Origin: Actinomycetota bacterium
GTDB taxonomy: Bacteria; Actinomycetota; Acidimicrobiia; Acidimicrobiales; AC-14
Assembly: GCA_040754375.1 (NCBI GenBank)
Contig: JBFMCT010000006.1
Span: 27,062 to 91,061 of the forward strand
DNA length: 64,000 nucleotides
Direction: 5' to 3'
This document shows, piece after piece, positions 41,157 through 51,996 of the stretch; the stretch's first letter is position 1, and every line of letters starts with the position of its first letter. Under the pieces are notes generated by a model. That model had not been told where the DNA came from, ran no database searches, and worked only from the letters and a program-made list of their open reading frames with translations. The translations under genes were made by a program, and so were the position numbers.

Positions 41157-41207
41157 AAACCCGCGCGGGAATCGTGGGCGATCCGCCCACGATTCCCGCG
41201 CAGGTTT
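41157..41207 (-). terminator. Long hairpin terminator (same family as 21691), trpB side
   Basis: Arms of 24 nt (41157-41180 and 41184-41207) with loop ATC match the 21691 element base for base except for the loop and flanks. Again the single imperfect pair is G:U on the minus strand and C:A on the plus strand. It starts 12 nt after the trpB stop at 41220. Confidence 0.7.
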
Positions 41208-41219
41208 GCGTTGGGCGGG

Positions 41220-42401
41220 TTACAGGTCGGGCCCGAGCAGGCCCATGATCTGTTCGACGTCCTTGTCGCCCCGGCCCGAGAGGGTGAGCAGGACGGTCGA
41301 TCCCTCGGGCAGGGCCGGGGTCCGGGCCGCCCGGGCGACCCAGGCCAGGGCGTGGGACGGTTCGAGGGCGGGCAGGATCCCCTCGGTCTCGGCCAGCAGC
41401 CGGAACGCCCCCAGCACCTCGGCGTCGTCGGCGGCCACGTACTCAGCCCGGCCCACCGACGACAGGTGGCTGTGCTCGGGGCCGACCCCGGGGTAGTCGA
41501 GCCCGGCCGAGATGGAGTGGGCCTCCATGACCTGGCCGTCGGCGTCCTGGAGCAGGTAGGACCGCGACCCGTGGACCACGCCCGGTGCCCCCTTGCCGAT
41601 GGCCGCCCCCCCTTCGGTCTCCACGCCCACCAGGCGGGCGCCGGTGCCCACGAAGCCGGCGAACGTGCCCGCGGCGTTGGACCCTCCCCCCACGCAGGCC
41701 ACGACCACGTCGGGGGCCCCGCCCCCCAGGAGCGACCGGCACTGCTCGCGGGCCTCGTGGCCGATCACGCTCTGCAGCTCGCGCACCATCCACGGGAACG
41801 GGTGGGGCCCCATCACCGACCCCAGGCAGTAGTGCGTCGTCTCGACCGACGCCACCCAGTCCCGCAGGGTCTCGTTGATGGCGTCTTTGAGCGTGCAGCT
41901 CCCGGACGTGACCGGGGTGACGGTGGCCCCCAGCAGCCTCATGCGGAACACGTTGAGGGCCTGGCGCTCCATGTCGACCGAGCCCATGTACACCTGGCAC
42001 TCCAGGCCGAAGAGGGCGCAGGCCGTGGCCGTGGCCACCCCGTGCTGGCCGGCGCCCGTCTCGGCGATGACCCGGCGCTTACCCATGCGGGTGGTGAGAA
42101 GGGCTTGGCCGAGGACGTTGTTGATCTTGTGGGACCCGGTGTGGGCCAGGTCCTCGCGCTTGAGCAGCAGTCGGACTCCCAGCCGCTCGGACAGTCGGCG
42201 GCACTCGGTGACGGGCGTCGGCCGGCCCGCGTAGTCCCGCAGCAAGCCGTCGAGCTCGGCCCGGAAGGACGGGTCGGCCCACGCCGAGCGGAAGGCGTCC
42301 TCCAGCTCGGCGCACGCCGGCACCAACGACTCGGGCACGTAGCGCCCGCCGAACTCCCCGAAGCGCCCGCCCGGTCCAGGCTCGGCCATCAGCGCCATCA
42401 C
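41220..42401 (-). CDS. trpB: Tryptophan synthase beta subunit (TrpB1)
   Basis: TrpB joins indole and serine with pyridoxal phosphate. The N-terminus [20 protein letters not shown], the PLP Lys in [36 protein letters not shown] and the phosphate loop [15 protein letters not shown] are those of the standard TrpB1 that pairs with TrpA. The 393-residue length is normal. GTG at 42401 overlaps the trpF stop (GTGA). A second, TrpB2-type gene lies in the same cluster at 43181. Confidence 0.96.
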   Translation of the reverse strand: MMALMAEPGPGGRFGEFGGRYVPESLVPACAELEDAFRSAWADPSFRAELDGLLRDYAGRPTPVTECRRLSERLGVRLLLKREDLAHTGSHKINNVLGQALLTTRMGKRRVIAETGAGQHGVATATACALFGLECQVYMGSVDMERQALNVFRMRLLGATVTPVTSGSCTLKDAINETLRDWVASVETTHYCLGSVMGPHPFPWMVRELQSVIGHEAREQCRSLLGGGAPDVVVACVGGGSNAAGTFAGFVGTGARLVGVETEGGAAIGKGAPGVVHGSRSYLLQDADGQVMEAHSISAGLDYPGVGPEHSHLSSVGRAEYVAADDAEVLGAFRLLAETEGILPALEPSHALAWVARAARTPALPEGSTVLLTLSGRGDKDVEQIMGLLGPDL

Positions 42402-43078
42402 GTTCCTCCCATGTCCCAGTCGTAGGGCGCCAGCTCGTCGCCGTCGCCGTCGCCGTCGCCGTCGTCGCCGTCGCGTTCGGGGGCGGCGGCCCGGGCCGCG
42501 GCCACGAAGGCCCGCACCTTCACTGCGTCCTTGCGGCCCGGGGACGACTCCACGCCGGTGGCCACGTCCACCCCCCAGGGATGGACCTGGGCGATGGCCT
42601 GGCCCACGTTGGCGGGCGTCAGTCCGCCGGCCAGGATCAGGCGGATGCCGTCGGGGACCTCGGCCATGCTCCAGTCGAAGACCTGGCCCGAACCGGGCGT
42701 GGCCGCGTCGAGCAGCACGGCGTCGGGCCGGTACTCGGCCGCCCGGGCCACGGCCGGGTCGCCGGCCGGGAAGGCCTGGATGAGCAGGGGCACCCGCTGG
42801 CGAACGTAGTGGGCGTCGGCCGGGGTCTCGTGCCCGTGGAGCTGGGCGGCCCGCAGGCCGATGGTGTTGACGATCTCGACCACCCGGGCGGGCGCTTCGT
42901 CGCGGAACACGCCCACGGTCAGCACCTCACGGGGCAGCCGCTTGACTATGTCGGCCACCGTCTGGGGCTTGACCTGCCGGGGCGACGGCGCGAACACGAA
43001 CCCCACGGCGTCGGCCCCCATGGCCACCGACAGCAAGGCGTCCTCCTCGCTGGTCGTGCCGCAGATCTTGACGAACAT
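42398..43078 (-). CDS. trpF: Phosphoribosylanthranilate isomerase
   Basis: The barrel starts [20 protein letters not shown] (catalytic Cys in KICG), continues with [16 protein letters not shown], and has [14 protein letters not shown] (catalytic Asp) and [13 protein letters not shown] for phosphate binding. It isomerises phosphoribosylanthranilate. The C-terminus adds a repetitive acidic tail, [13 protein letters not shown], encoded by a GAC/GGC hexanucleotide repeat, not typical of TrpF. ATG at 43078 gives the standard N-terminus. In some actinobacteria PriA does this job; here a separate TrpF exists. Confidence 0.94.
   Translation of the reverse strand: MFVKICGTTSEEDALLSVAMGADAVGFVFAPSPRQVKPQTVADIVKRLPREVLTVGVFRDEAPARVVEIVNTIGLRAAQLHGHETPADAHYVRQRVPLLIQAFPAGDPAVARAAEYRPDAVLLDAATPGSGQVFDWSMAEVPDGIRLILAGGLTPANVGQAIAQVHPWGVDVATGVESSPGRKDAVKVRAFVAAARAAAPERDGDDGDGDGDGDELAPYDWDMGGT
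42435..42475. repeat. Hexanucleotide repeat within trpF
   Basis: A run of CGTCGC-type hexamers encodes the Asp-Gly tail of TrpF. It is prone to length change, which would alter the tail without shifting frame when whole hexamers are gained or lost. Confidence 0.7.
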
Positions 43079-43110
43079 CCCGTCCGACGGTAGCCGGGCG
43101 CCAGACCTCA

Positions 43111-43162
43111 CCAACCGGTGCGCCGCACGCGCCGTAAATGGCGCGTGCGGCACACCGGTTGG
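43111..43162 (-). terminator. Long hairpin after trpB2
   Basis: Arms of 23 nt (43111-43133 and 43140-43162) around GTAAAT pair fully on the minus strand with one G:U; on the plus strand that pair is C:A. Sequence differs from the 21691/41157 elements but the design is the same. It starts 18 nt after the trpB2 stop at 43181 and precedes trpF. Confidence 0.65.
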
Positions 43163-43180
43163 CTTGGGGGGGCGAGCGGG

Positions 43181-44410
43181 TCAGGCGTCCAGGCGGTCGT
43201 GGAGGTAGTCGTCGTAGGCGCCGAGGTCGAGCAGGCCGTGGCCCGAGTAGTTGAACAGGATGACCTTGGCCTCGCCCTCCTCCTTGGCGGCCAGGGCCTC
43301 GTCGATGGCCGCCCGTACGGCGTGGGCCGTCTCGGGAGCGGGGATGGTGCCCTGGGTGCGGGCCCAGGTCACGGCCGCCTCGAACACCTTGGCCTGGGGA
43401 TAGGCCATGGCCTCCATGCGGCCCTCACGGACCAGGTTGGAGATGATGGGCGAGTCGCCGTGGTAGCGCAGGCCGCCGGCGTGGATGGGCGGGGGGACGA
43501 ACTCGTGGCCCAGCGTGTACATAGCCAGCAGCGGGGTCATGCCCGCGGTGTCCCCGAAGTCGTAGTCGAAGCGGCCGGCCGTGAGGGTGGGGCAGGAGGA
43601 CGGTTCGACGGCCACCAGCCGCACCCCGTCGTCGGGGACGAACGGCAGGGCGATCCCCCCCAGGTTGGACCCGCCCCCGCAGCAGCCGATGACCACCGAC
43701 GGGGCGTCCTCGCCGGCGGCCGCCAACTGCTCCTTGGCCTCGATACCGATGACCGTCTGGTGCAGCAGCACGTGGTTGAGCACCGACCCCAGGGCGTAGT
43801 GGGTGTCGTCGCGTGTGGCGGCGTCGCGCACGGCGTCGCTGATGGCCATGCCCAGAGAACCGGGGTGGCCGGGCTGGTCGACGGGCGAGGGCTCCACCGA
43901 GCCGCCCCAGGTCTCCATCATCACCCGCCGGTAGGGCTTCTGGTCGTACGACGCCCTGACCATGTACACCTTGCACTCCATCGAGAACAGGGCGCAGGCG
44001 AACGACAGGGCACTCCCCCACTGGCCCGCCCCCGTCTCGGTGGCCAGCCGCTCGACACCCTCGGCCTTGTTGTAGAAGGCCTGGGCCACAGCCGTGTTGG
44101 GCTTGTGGGAGCCGGCCGGGGAGACCGACTCGTCCTTGTACCAGATGTGGGCCGGGGTACCCAGGGCCTCCTCCAGCCGGTAGGCCCGGCGCAGGGGGGT
44201 CGGCCGCCACAGCCGGAGCACGTCGAGCACCTCACCGGGGATGTCGACCCAGGGCTCGGCGGTGACCTCCTGGCCGATCAGGGCCATGGGGAACAGGGGG
44301 GCCAGGTCGTCAGGACCGACGGGCTGGCGGGTGCCGGGGTGCAGGGGCGGGTCGAGGGGCGCCGGCAGGTGGGGCATGACGTTGAACCACGCCTGGGGGA
44401 CCTCGGTCAT
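43181..44410 (-). CDS. trpB2: TrpB-like pyridoxal-phosphate enzyme (TrpB2)
   Basis: The 409-residue product carries the TrpB2 hallmarks: an N-terminal extension with [29 protein letters not shown], the PLP Lys in [39 protein letters not shown] and [15 protein letters not shown]. TrpB2 enzymes convert indole and serine to tryptophan, usually without a strong TrpA contact, or act as salvage or serine-deaminating enzymes. It directly follows trpC. Having both TrpB types in one cluster suggests division of labour between the TrpA-dependent route and free indole. Confidence 0.93.
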   Translation of the reverse strand: MTEVPQAWFNVMPHLPAPLDPPLHPGTRQPVGPDDLAPLFPMALIGQEVTAEPWVDIPGEVLDVLRLWRPTPLRRAYRLEEALGTPAHIWYKDESVSPAGSHKPNTAVAQAFYNKAEGVERLATETGAGQWGSALSFACALFSMECKVYMVRASYDQKPYRRVMMETWGGSVEPSPVDQPGHPGSLGMAISDAVRDAATRDDTHYALGSVLNHVLLHQTVIGIEAKEQLAAAGEDAPSVVIGCCGGGSNLGGIALPFVPDDGVRLVAVEPSSCPTLTAGRFDYDFGDTAGMTPLLAMYTLGHEFVPPPIHAGGLRYHGDSPIISNLVREGRMEAMAYPQAKVFEAAVTWARTQGTIPAPETAHAVRAAIDEALAAKEEGEAKVILFNYSGHGLLDLGAYDDYLHDRLDA

Positions 44411-45166
44411 CTATCGGCCTCCTTTGAGCTCTCGGACAGCAGTGGACGGGTCGGGAGAGGTGACCAGCGACTCCCCCACGAGCACGGCGTCGAAGCCGTC
44501 GGCCACGTCGGCCGCCGAGCGGATACCCGACTCGGCCACGGCCACGACGCCCGGGGGGATCGACGGCCGCAGGCGGGCGGCCAGGGAACGGTCGATCTCG
44601 AACGTGCGCAGGTCGCGCTGGTTGACCCCGACGATCGTGGCCCCGGCGTCGAGGGCGCGGGCCAGCTCGACCCCGTCGTGGACCTCGACCAGGGCGGCCA
44701 GCCCCAGCTCGCGGGCCAGGGCCGAGAACAGCACGAGCTCGGCATCGGACAGGGCGGCCACGATCAGCAGCACGGCGTCGGCCCCCATTGCCCGGGCGTC
44801 GGCCAGGTCGCGGGGGTCGACGGTGAAGTCCTTGCGCAGCACCGGCAGGCCTGAGGCGTGGCGGGCGGCCGCCAGGTCGGCCGGCGAACCGCCGAAGTAG
44901 TCGTGGTCGGTGAGCACCGACAGGGCGTCGGCCCCGCCCCCGGCGTAGGCCTCGGCCACCTCGGCGGGGTCGAGGTCGGGCGCCAGGGCACCTTTGGACG
45001 GGGACCGGCGCTTGACCTCGGCGATCACCGACAGGCCGGGACGGGCCAGGGCGGCCCGGAAGTCGCGCACCGCGGGCGCCCCCTCGACCTGGGCCAGGAG
45101 CCCGTCGAGGTCACGGCTGTCCTCGGCCGCTGCCCGGCGGTGGGCGGCCACGATCTCGGCGAGCAC
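44411..45166 (-). CDS. trpC: Indole-3-glycerol phosphate synthase
   Basis: Residues VIAEVKRRSPSKGALAPDLD hold the catalytic Lys in the classical KRRSPSKG block; VLTDHDYFGGSPADL, VLRKDFTVDP, IVGVNQRDLRTFEIDRSL and VAVAESGIRSAADV follow in order. Length 251 is normal. The enzyme closes the indole ring to make the TrpA substrate. It is the first gene of this trp cluster, with the next gene (trpB2) starting directly after its stop. Confidence 0.96.
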   Translation of the reverse strand: MLAEIVAAHRRAAAEDSRDLDGLLAQVEGAPAVRDFRAALARPGLSVIAEVKRRSPSKGALAPDLDPAEVAEAYAGGGADALSVLTDHDYFGGSPADLAAARHASGLPVLRKDFTVDPRDLADARAMGADAVLLIVAALSDAELVLFSALARELGLAALVEVHDGVELARALDAGATIVGVNQRDLRTFEIDRSLAARLRPSIPPGVVAVAESGIRSAADVADGFDAVLVGESLVTSPDPSTAVRELKGGR

Positions 45167-45234
45167 CCCGCCAGGCTACGTAAGCCACGAGGGTGGCCGC
45201 CCGCGGCTAGCGAGGCGTGCCATCCTCGCGACCG

Positions 45235-45920
45235 ATGACGGCCGAGCCGGGCACGATCGTGGTGGTCGAGGACGACCCCAACATCGCCGACCTGGTCGAG
45301 ATTTACCTGCGCCAGGAGGGGTTCCGGGTCGTGCAGGCGGCCGACGGCGAGCGGGCGCTGGCGGCCGTGCGCGACCACCGGCCCCGGCTGGTCGTGCTCG
45401 ATGTGGGGCTGCCGGGTGGGAGCGACGGGCTCGACGTGTGCCGCCGCCTGCGCAGCCAGGGCGACCACGTACCCGTCCTCATGCTCACGGCCCGCGACGG
45501 CGAGATCGACCGCGTCCTGGGGCTGGAGCTGGGGGCCGACGACTACGTCACCAAGCCGTTCGCCCCCCGGGAACTGGTCGCCCGGGTGAGGGCCATCCTG
45601 CGCCGGGCGGACGGGCCCCGGGACCGGGACGGGCGGCCGTGCTGGCCGCCGGTGAGGTCGAGGTCGACACCGGCCGGCGAGAGGCCCGGGTCGGGGGCGA
45701 GGTGGTGGCCCTCGCCACCCGGGAGTTCGACCTGCTGCGCTACCTGGCCGAGAACGCCGGGCTCGCCCTCTCCCGCCAGCAGATCCTCGACGCCGTCTGG
45801 GGCGCGGGCTGGTTCGGCGACGAGCGCACGGTCGACGTCCACGTCCGCCAGCTCCGCAAGAAGCTGGGCCCGGCCCTGCCCTTGGCCACCGTCTGGGGCG
45901 TGGGGTACCGGCTCGGGTGA
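45235..45920 (+). pseudogene. Winged-helix response regulator with a frameshift in the linker
   Basis: From ATG at 45235 a complete receiver is read (VVVEDDPNIADLVEIYLRQ, VVLDVGLPGGSDGL, MLTARDGEIDRVLGLELGAD, YVTKPFAPREL). At about 45612-45638, in a GC-rich linker, the reading must move back by one base to continue into VLAAGEVEVD, REFDLLRYLAENAGLALSRQ and VDVHVRQLRKKLG, a complete winged helix ending GVGYRLG at 45920. No slippery heptamer is in phase, so a sequencing or assembly error or a real mutation is more likely than programmed shifting. The unshifted frame stays open and runs into the downstream kinase. The coupled kinase is intact. Confidence 0.8.
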
Positions 45921-45927
45921 GCGGGCC

Positions 45928-47286
45928 ATGAGGCGCCGCATCACGTCCACCATGGTGGGGGTCGTGGCCGCCTCCCTGCTGGTGGCCATGCTGGGCACCG
46001 CCCTGCTCGTGCGCCGCCAGGCCCGGGCCGACACGGCCGCCGACCTGCGCCGCCAGGCCACGGCCATCGCCCAGCGGCTGGAGGACGTCCAGCGGCCCCA
46101 GGTGCTGGCCGCCCTCAACGTCGCCCTGCGCCTCGACGACCTGCGGGTCGTGTGCTTCGGGGCCGCGTGCCGGCCCGGGCCGGTCGGGACAGGCGAGCTC
46201 CCCGCCGGCCTGTCCCGCGACGACGTCGACCTCGACCGCCTGCGGGCCGGGGAGACGGTAAGCGGGCGGCGCGGGACGCTGGCCTTCGCCACCGCCGGGG
46301 CGCGCACCGAAGCCCGGCCCGGCAGCGGGGAGGCGCTGCTGGTGGTGGTGCTCACCCGGCGGGTCGACGCCAGCCTGCCCGGCGGGCTGTGGTTCGTGGG
46401 GGTGGCGGCCCTGACCCTGGCCGCCGCGGCCGCCGCGGCGGCCGACCTGGCCCGGCGCCTGACCCGCCCCCTGCGAGAGGCCCAGGCTGCCACCCGGCGC
46501 ATCGCCGCCGGCGACCTGACGGCCCGGGTACCCGTCGTCGGGCCGGCCGAGAGCACCCGCGGCGAGGCTGACGAACTGGCCGCCCTGGGCCGGTCGATCA
46601 ACACCATGGCTGCCAGCCTGGAGAGGTCCCGGGGCCTGGAACGCCAGTTCCTGCTGTCGGTGTCCCACGACCTACGGACGCCCCTCACGTCGGTACGGGG
46701 CTACGCCGAGGCCCTGGCCGAAGGGCGGGCCACCGACCCGGCCCACGCCGCCGAGGTGATCCTGAGCGAGGCCCGCCGGCTCGAACGCCTGGTCGGCGAC
46801 CTGCTGGAGCTGGCCCGGCTGGACGCTCGCCGCTTCGGGCTCGACCTGCGGGCCACCGACGTGGCCGAGGTGGTGGCCGACACCGCCGAGGGGTTCCGGC
46901 CCGCGGCCGAGGCTGCGGGCGTGGCCCTGGCCGTGCACGCTCCCGCCTCGGCCGAGCGGGCCAGTGCCGACCCCGACCGCCTGGCCCAGGTAGTGGCCAA
47001 CCTGGTCGAGAACGCCCTCAAGTACGCCTCCTCGGCCATCGAGGTCGGCTGCGACGGCCGGCGCCTGTGGGTGGCCGACGACGGCCCGGGCATCGACCCC
47101 GACGACCTGGCCCACGTGTTCGAACCGTTCTGGCGCTCGGCCCGTCCCGAGACCCGTCCCGTGGGCACGGGCCTGGGCCTGGCCATCGTCCACGAGCTGG
47201 TCGAGGCCATGGGCGGCGAGGTGGCGGCCGCGGCCTCCCCCGCAGGCGGCACCCAGGTCACAGTCACCCTCCGCCCCTGGGCCTGA
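45928..47286 (+). CDS. HAMP sensor histidine kinase
   Basis: The 452-residue product has TM1 (STMVGVVAASLLVAMLGTALL), a short external domain, TM2 (LWFVGVAALTLAAAAAAAA), HAMP with TRPLREAQAATRRIAAGDL, HisKA with His247 in LSVSHDLRTPLTSVRGYAEA, and HATPase_c with NLVENALKYASS, DDGPGIDPDDLAHVFEPFWR and GTGLGLAIVHEL. ATG at 45928 lies 7 nt after the regulator stop. It is not a close paralogue of the kinases at 5438 and 13647. Its regulator appears frameshifted, so the pathway may be broken or the assembly wrong. Confidence 0.92.
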   Translation: MRRRITSTMVGVVAASLLVAMLGTALLVRRQARADTAADLRRQATAIAQRLEDVQRPQVLAALNVALRLDDLRVVCFGAACRPGPVGTGELPAGLSRDDVDLDRLRAGETVSGRRGTLAFATAGARTEARPGSGEALLVVVLTRRVDASLPGGLWFVGVAALTLAAAAAAAADLARRLTRPLREAQAATRRIAAGDLTARVPVVGPAESTRGEADELAALGRSINTMAASLERSRGLERQFLLSVSHDLRTPLTSVRGYAEALAEGRATDPAHAAEVILSEARRLERLVGDLLELARLDARRFGLDLRATDVAEVVADTAEGFRPAAEAAGVALAVHAPASAERASADPDRLAQVVANLVENALKYASSAIEVGCDGRRLWVADDGPGIDPDDLAHVFEPFWRSARPETRPVGTGLGLAIVHELVEAMGGEVAAAASPAGGTQVTVTLRPWA

Positions 47287-47310
47287 ACCTCCGGGCCCCG
47301 AGACACTTGG

Positions 47311-48168
47311 TCAGCCCGGGCAGTTGGGCAAGGCGATAGGCAGGCGGACGGCGCCGATCACCACGTCGGCCCGGGGCGTCCCGGGCGTCGTGCAGCGGGC
47401 CCGGAAGCTGGCCCGCCCGGCGGCGTCGGTGACCGCTCGGTCCGAGCCCTCGACCCCGAAGGCGGCGCTGGGCACGAGTTGGACGTTGACCTGGGGCCGG
47501 GAGGTGCCGCTCAGGGTGCCGTCGGCCGCCACCACGCCGCTGTAGAGGGTCACGGTGACCGTGAACGGCTCCTCGCGGGGCAACGGGACGGGTTCGGCAG
47601 CCGCCTGCACGTTGAGGTCGGAGACGTTGGCCACCCGCAGCTCGACCGTCTTGGCCTCCTCGGCCCCCAGGAAGAGGGCTTCGGGCTGCAGCAGGATCAG
47701 GTCAGGCGCCCGCCACGCCTTGAGGCGGTAGTTGCCGCCCCGGACCGAGGGGACGTTGAACTGGCCGCCTGCGGCCGTGGTCACGCTGAGGGCCGTCACC
47801 TGGTCGCCGACGAAGCGCTCGACCCTCACGGTGGCGTTGGCCACCGCCCCGGCCGGGCCCACGACGGTGCCCGAGATGCGGGCCGTCCCCCCGCCGATCT
47901 CGGCCGGCACGGTCGGGTCGGTGCGGGGCCGGCCCGGGATCGTGGTGGTGGTGGTCGTGGTCGTCGTCGTGGTAGCCACCTCGGTGGTGGTCGGCTCCTC
48001 GCCCCCGGGGCCTTCGAGGCCGGGCCCTTCGACGGGCGCCACGGCGGTCGTGACGGGCGGGCTGCCCGAAGACGACCGGTCGCAGGCCGAGGTCATCAAG
48101 GCGAGGGCGAGGGCGAGGGCGAGGGCCGTGGCCCGGGGCCGGCGGGCGGCTCGCGGCGGGGAGCGCAC
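47311..48168 (-). CDS. Lipoprotein with carboxypeptidase-regulatory-like Ig domain
   Basis: The signal (RAARRPRATALALALALALM, lipobox TSAC) is followed by a linker with a run of eleven Thr and Pro/Gly stretches, as expected for a cell-wall-spanning stalk. The folded part starts ARISGTVVGPAGAVANATVR and VTTAAGGQFNVPSVRGGNYR, a carboxypeptidase-regulatory-like (transthyretin-type) domain, and a second beta domain follows. GTG at 48168 gives a normal-length signal peptide; the frame is open to a GTG at 48267, which would put the lipobox too far in. The Ala-Leu run is encoded by a GAGGGC-type repeat. Function unknown. Confidence 0.7.
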   Translation of the reverse strand: MRSPPRAARRPRATALALALALALMTSACDRSSSGSPPVTTAVAPVEGPGLEGPGGEEPTTTEVATTTTTTTTTTTIPGRPRTDPTVPAEIGGGTARISGTVVGPAGAVANATVRVERFVGDQVTALSVTTAAGGQFNVPSVRGGNYRLKAWRAPDLILLQPEALFLGAEEAKTVELRVANVSDLNVQAAAEPVPLPREEPFTVTVTLYSGVVAADGTLSGTSRPQVNVQLVPSAAFGVEGSDRAVTDAAGRASFRARCTTPGTPRADVVIGAVRLPIALPNCPG

Positions 48169-48274
48169 GAGCGCAGGCGGCCGGCCTGGTTCTCGTCGGG
48201 CGCGGCCCGTCGGGGCGGACGAACTGCCCCTGGCCAGCACCTTTACCGCACCGGGCCGCTTCGACACCAGCCGT

Positions 48275-49163
48275 CTAGGGGACCAGGGGGAGCGGCTCGA
48301 CGGTGGCCAGGACTGAGCCGCCGTCCCAGGTCACGGTCACGTCGGCCGGGGGCTCGACCGCCCGTCCCACGTAAGCGAGGGCGACCGGCGCCCTCCCCTC
48401 GATCGGCTCCCCCACGCTTGTGACCCGCCCCACGTCCTTCTCCCCGGCCACCACCCGCGCCCCCGCGGGCGGCACCTCCCCCTCGCCCAGGACCAGCCCC
48501 CGCAGCCGCCGGGGCACGTTGCCTCCCCGGGAGTCGATGCGGGCCACCAGCTCCTGGCCGGTGTAACAACCCTTGGTCCAGCTCACCGAACGCTCGACGA
48601 TGCCCGCCTCGGCCGGGATCGTGGACTCGTCGATCTCCCGGCCCATCTCCGGTACCCCCGCCTCGATCCTGGCCACCTGGTAGGCCGCCGGCCCGCACAG
48701 GCGCACCCCGGCGGGCAGCTCCGGGCCCTCCCCCACCAGGTCGGCCCCGGCCAGGCCCGGCCAGTCCGCCCCCAGCACGACCGTGCCCGGGCTCGCCGCG
48801 GCCCCGGCCACCTCATGGGCGCGAGGGCCGCGCAAGGCCAGGCACTTCCAGGCCAGCGGTCCGACCTCGGCCTTGACCCGCAGCTTGAACCGGTTCAGCC
48901 GTTCGACCACTGCCGGTCCCCAGCCCCCGTCGGTGTCGAGCACGAAGCGGTCCTCCCCCTGGCGCCACAGGCGAACGAAGGCGTCCAACTTGCCCTGGGG
49001 CTGCAGGACCATGGCCCAGGCCGAGGCCCCGACCTCGACGTTGACGTCCTGGGAGAGCTGGCCCTGGAGGAACGAGACCGCGTCGGGGCCGTCGACGGCC
49101 ACGAAGTCGCGCTCCAGCCACACCGCCCCCACGTCCTCGCGCAGCGCCTGGTAGTCAGCCCCG

Positions 49164-49171
<8 letters not shown>
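48275..49171 (-). CDS. ygfZ: YgfZ/GcvT-fold folate-binding protein
   Basis: The 298-residue protein has FVAVDGPDAVSFLQGQLSQD near the N-terminus and the family signature WTKGCYTGQELVARIDSRGG, containing KGCYxGQE. Such proteins use a tetrahydrofolate-binding GcvT fold to help repair or mature Fe-S clusters, for example in MiaB-type enzymes. GTG at 49171 overlaps the end of trpE by 8 nt; the longer frame is rejected because it repeats trpE sequence in another phase. Confidence 0.9.
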
Positions 49172-50770
<1,599 letters not shown>

Positions 50771-50774
<4 letters not shown>

Positions 50775-51163
50775 CTGGCCGGCTCGCGGCCGCCGAACGC
50801 CCGGTAGAAGCAGGTGCGCTCGCCCGTGTGGCACGCCCCGCGGCCCTCCTGCTCGACGACCAGCAGGAGGGTGTCGCCGTCGCAGTCGTAATAGGCCTGG
50901 CGCACCCACTGGCGGTCGCCCGAGGTCTCGCCTTTGCACCAGTACTCCTGGCGGCTGCGCGACCAGAACCACGTGCGGCCCGTCTCCAGGGTCTTGGCCA
51001 GGGCCTCGGCGTTCATCCAGGCCAGCATGAGCACCGCCCCGGTGGACAACTCCTGCACGACGGCCGGGACCAGCCCGTCGGCGTTGTAGCGGACGGCCTC
51101 GAGGTCCTCGGGGCGGGCGGTGATGGGCGTGGCAACCGGCACGGCGCCATGGTAGGCGGGCAC
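50771..51163 (-). CDS. hisI: Phosphoribosyl-AMP cyclohydrolase
   Basis: HisI opens the adenine ring of PR-AMP in histidine synthesis. [59 protein letters not shown] and TGERTCFYR supply the Asp and Cys residues that bind Mg and Zn. At 130 residues it is the stand-alone form without HisE. GTG at 51163 has GGGGAA upstream; GTG at 51142 is an alternative. It is coupled to trpE by TTGA, linking the two aromatic and histidine pathways. Confidence 0.94.
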
Positions 51164-51198
51164 CCGGCCGTTCCCCGGCGGTTTCGGCCGTCCTCCGG

Positions 51199-51298
51199 CG
51201 GCACCGGCCCGGCGGCCGGCGGCGGGCGGCGGGTACCGGCCGGGGGCACGGGCCCGGCGGCCGGCGGCGGGTACCCGCCCGGCGGCCGGCGGGCGGTC
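51199..51298. repeat. GC-rich imperfect tandem repeat
   Basis: Units of the form CCGGCCCGGCGGCCGGCGGCGGG with GGTACC-like joins are repeated with variation between hisI and the padR stop. Strongly structured; may act as a transcription barrier between operons. Confidence 0.6.
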
Positions 51299-51932
51299 AG
51301 TGCCCGTCGAGCCCGGCGGCCAGGGCGGCCCGGCGGTTGGTCTCGTCGATCTCGGCCGGGTCGGCCACCGCCTGGCCCGGGTCGTCGGGCCAGGCGTCGA
51401 CGACCGTCGCGGCCCACTGCGCCCATTGGGCCACCGTGACGTAGAAGTCGTTGAGGAAGCGGGCCACCAGCAGTTGCTGGGCGCGGCGTTCGGGGAACGG
51501 GCCTTCGCCGTGCCCGTAGGCCGTGCCGATGGCGTGGCTCTGGGCCCCGAGGCCGCGGGCCCACTCCCGGGCCGCCTCCACCGTGGCCAGCAGGTCGGCC
51601 TTGGTGCCGTTCTCGGAGAAGAAGGCCTTGACCAGCCCCTCGAACTCCAGCGCCGGCCCCGCCCCCGGCTCGGTCAGCCACTCGGCCAGCGCCCGCCGGC
51701 CTTCGGCGGTGATGGCGTAGACCGTGCGGGACCGTCGCCCGACCAGCTCGGTGCCGGCCTCGGCCAGGCCGTAGGCCACCAGCTTCTTGGGCTCCTCGTA
51801 GAGCTTGCTCTCCGCTCGCGGCCACATGAGCCCCAGCGACCGGCTCATCTGGCGGGTGAGCTCGTAGCTGCTCCAGGGGCGGATGGCCAGCAGCCCCAAG
51901 AAGGCGTACGAAGTGGTGGTCAGGCCCGGCAT
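51297..51932 (-). CDS. PadR-family transcriptional regulator
   Basis: The N-terminal winged helix reads [40 protein letters not shown] and [17 protein letters not shown], with an aromatic-rich helical C-terminal dimerisation region ([20 protein letters not shown]). Length is 211 residues. GGAGGA sits just before ATG at 51932. It is divergent from a methyltransferase gene, and two copies of CCAAGGGGAGTA lie in the 64-nt gap, so it probably represses both itself and the methyltransferase. Confidence 0.9.
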   Translation of the reverse strand: MPGLTTTSYAFLGLLAIRPWSSYELTRQMSRSLGLMWPRAESKLYEEPKKLVAYGLAEAGTELVGRRSRTVYAITAEGRRALAEWLTEPGAGPALEFEGLVKAFFSENGTKADLLATVEAAREWARGLGAQSHAIGTAYGHGEGPFPERRAQQLLVARFLNDFYVTVAQWAQWAATVVDAWPDDPGQAVADPAEIDETNRRAALAAGLDGH

Positions 51933-51980
51933 TGACAGTTCCTCCCAAGGGGAGTAGAAGATACTACCAAGGGGAGTATA
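51932..51980. promoter_or_regulatory. Divergent promoters with twin operator boxes
   Basis: CCAAGGGGAGTA occurs at 51945-51956 and 51967-51978, 22 bp (two helical turns) apart. The second box is part of an inverted repeat, ATACT then AGTAT. Plus-strand TTGACA (51932-51937), 17 nt, TAGAAG (51955-51960) would serve the methyltransferase, with box 1 in its spacer; minus-strand TATACT (51980-51975) would serve padR. Confidence 0.55.
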
Positions 51981-51996
51981 CGAGGAGGGGGGAGAC

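Noticed and set aside
42435..42475. CRISPR-like or tandem array at the trpF 3' end
   Set aside because: The units are hexamers in phase with the TrpF tail and have no spacers; it is a coding microsatellite.
45613..45624. Programmed -1 frameshift signal at GGGCCCCGGGAC
   Set aside because: No X-XXY-YYZ heptamer is in the zero phase and no clear downstream pseudoknot is seen; error or mutation is simpler.
45217..47286. A single 689-codon receiver-kinase hybrid protein
   Set aside because: The middle 100 codons are Ser/Pro/Arg-rich shadow sequence, while a complete winged helix is present one base out of phase; a frameshifted regulator plus separate kinase explains the data better.
51199..51298. 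Gene between hisI and padR
   Set aside because: The region is a low-complexity GGC/CCG repeat with no start, SD or plausible product.
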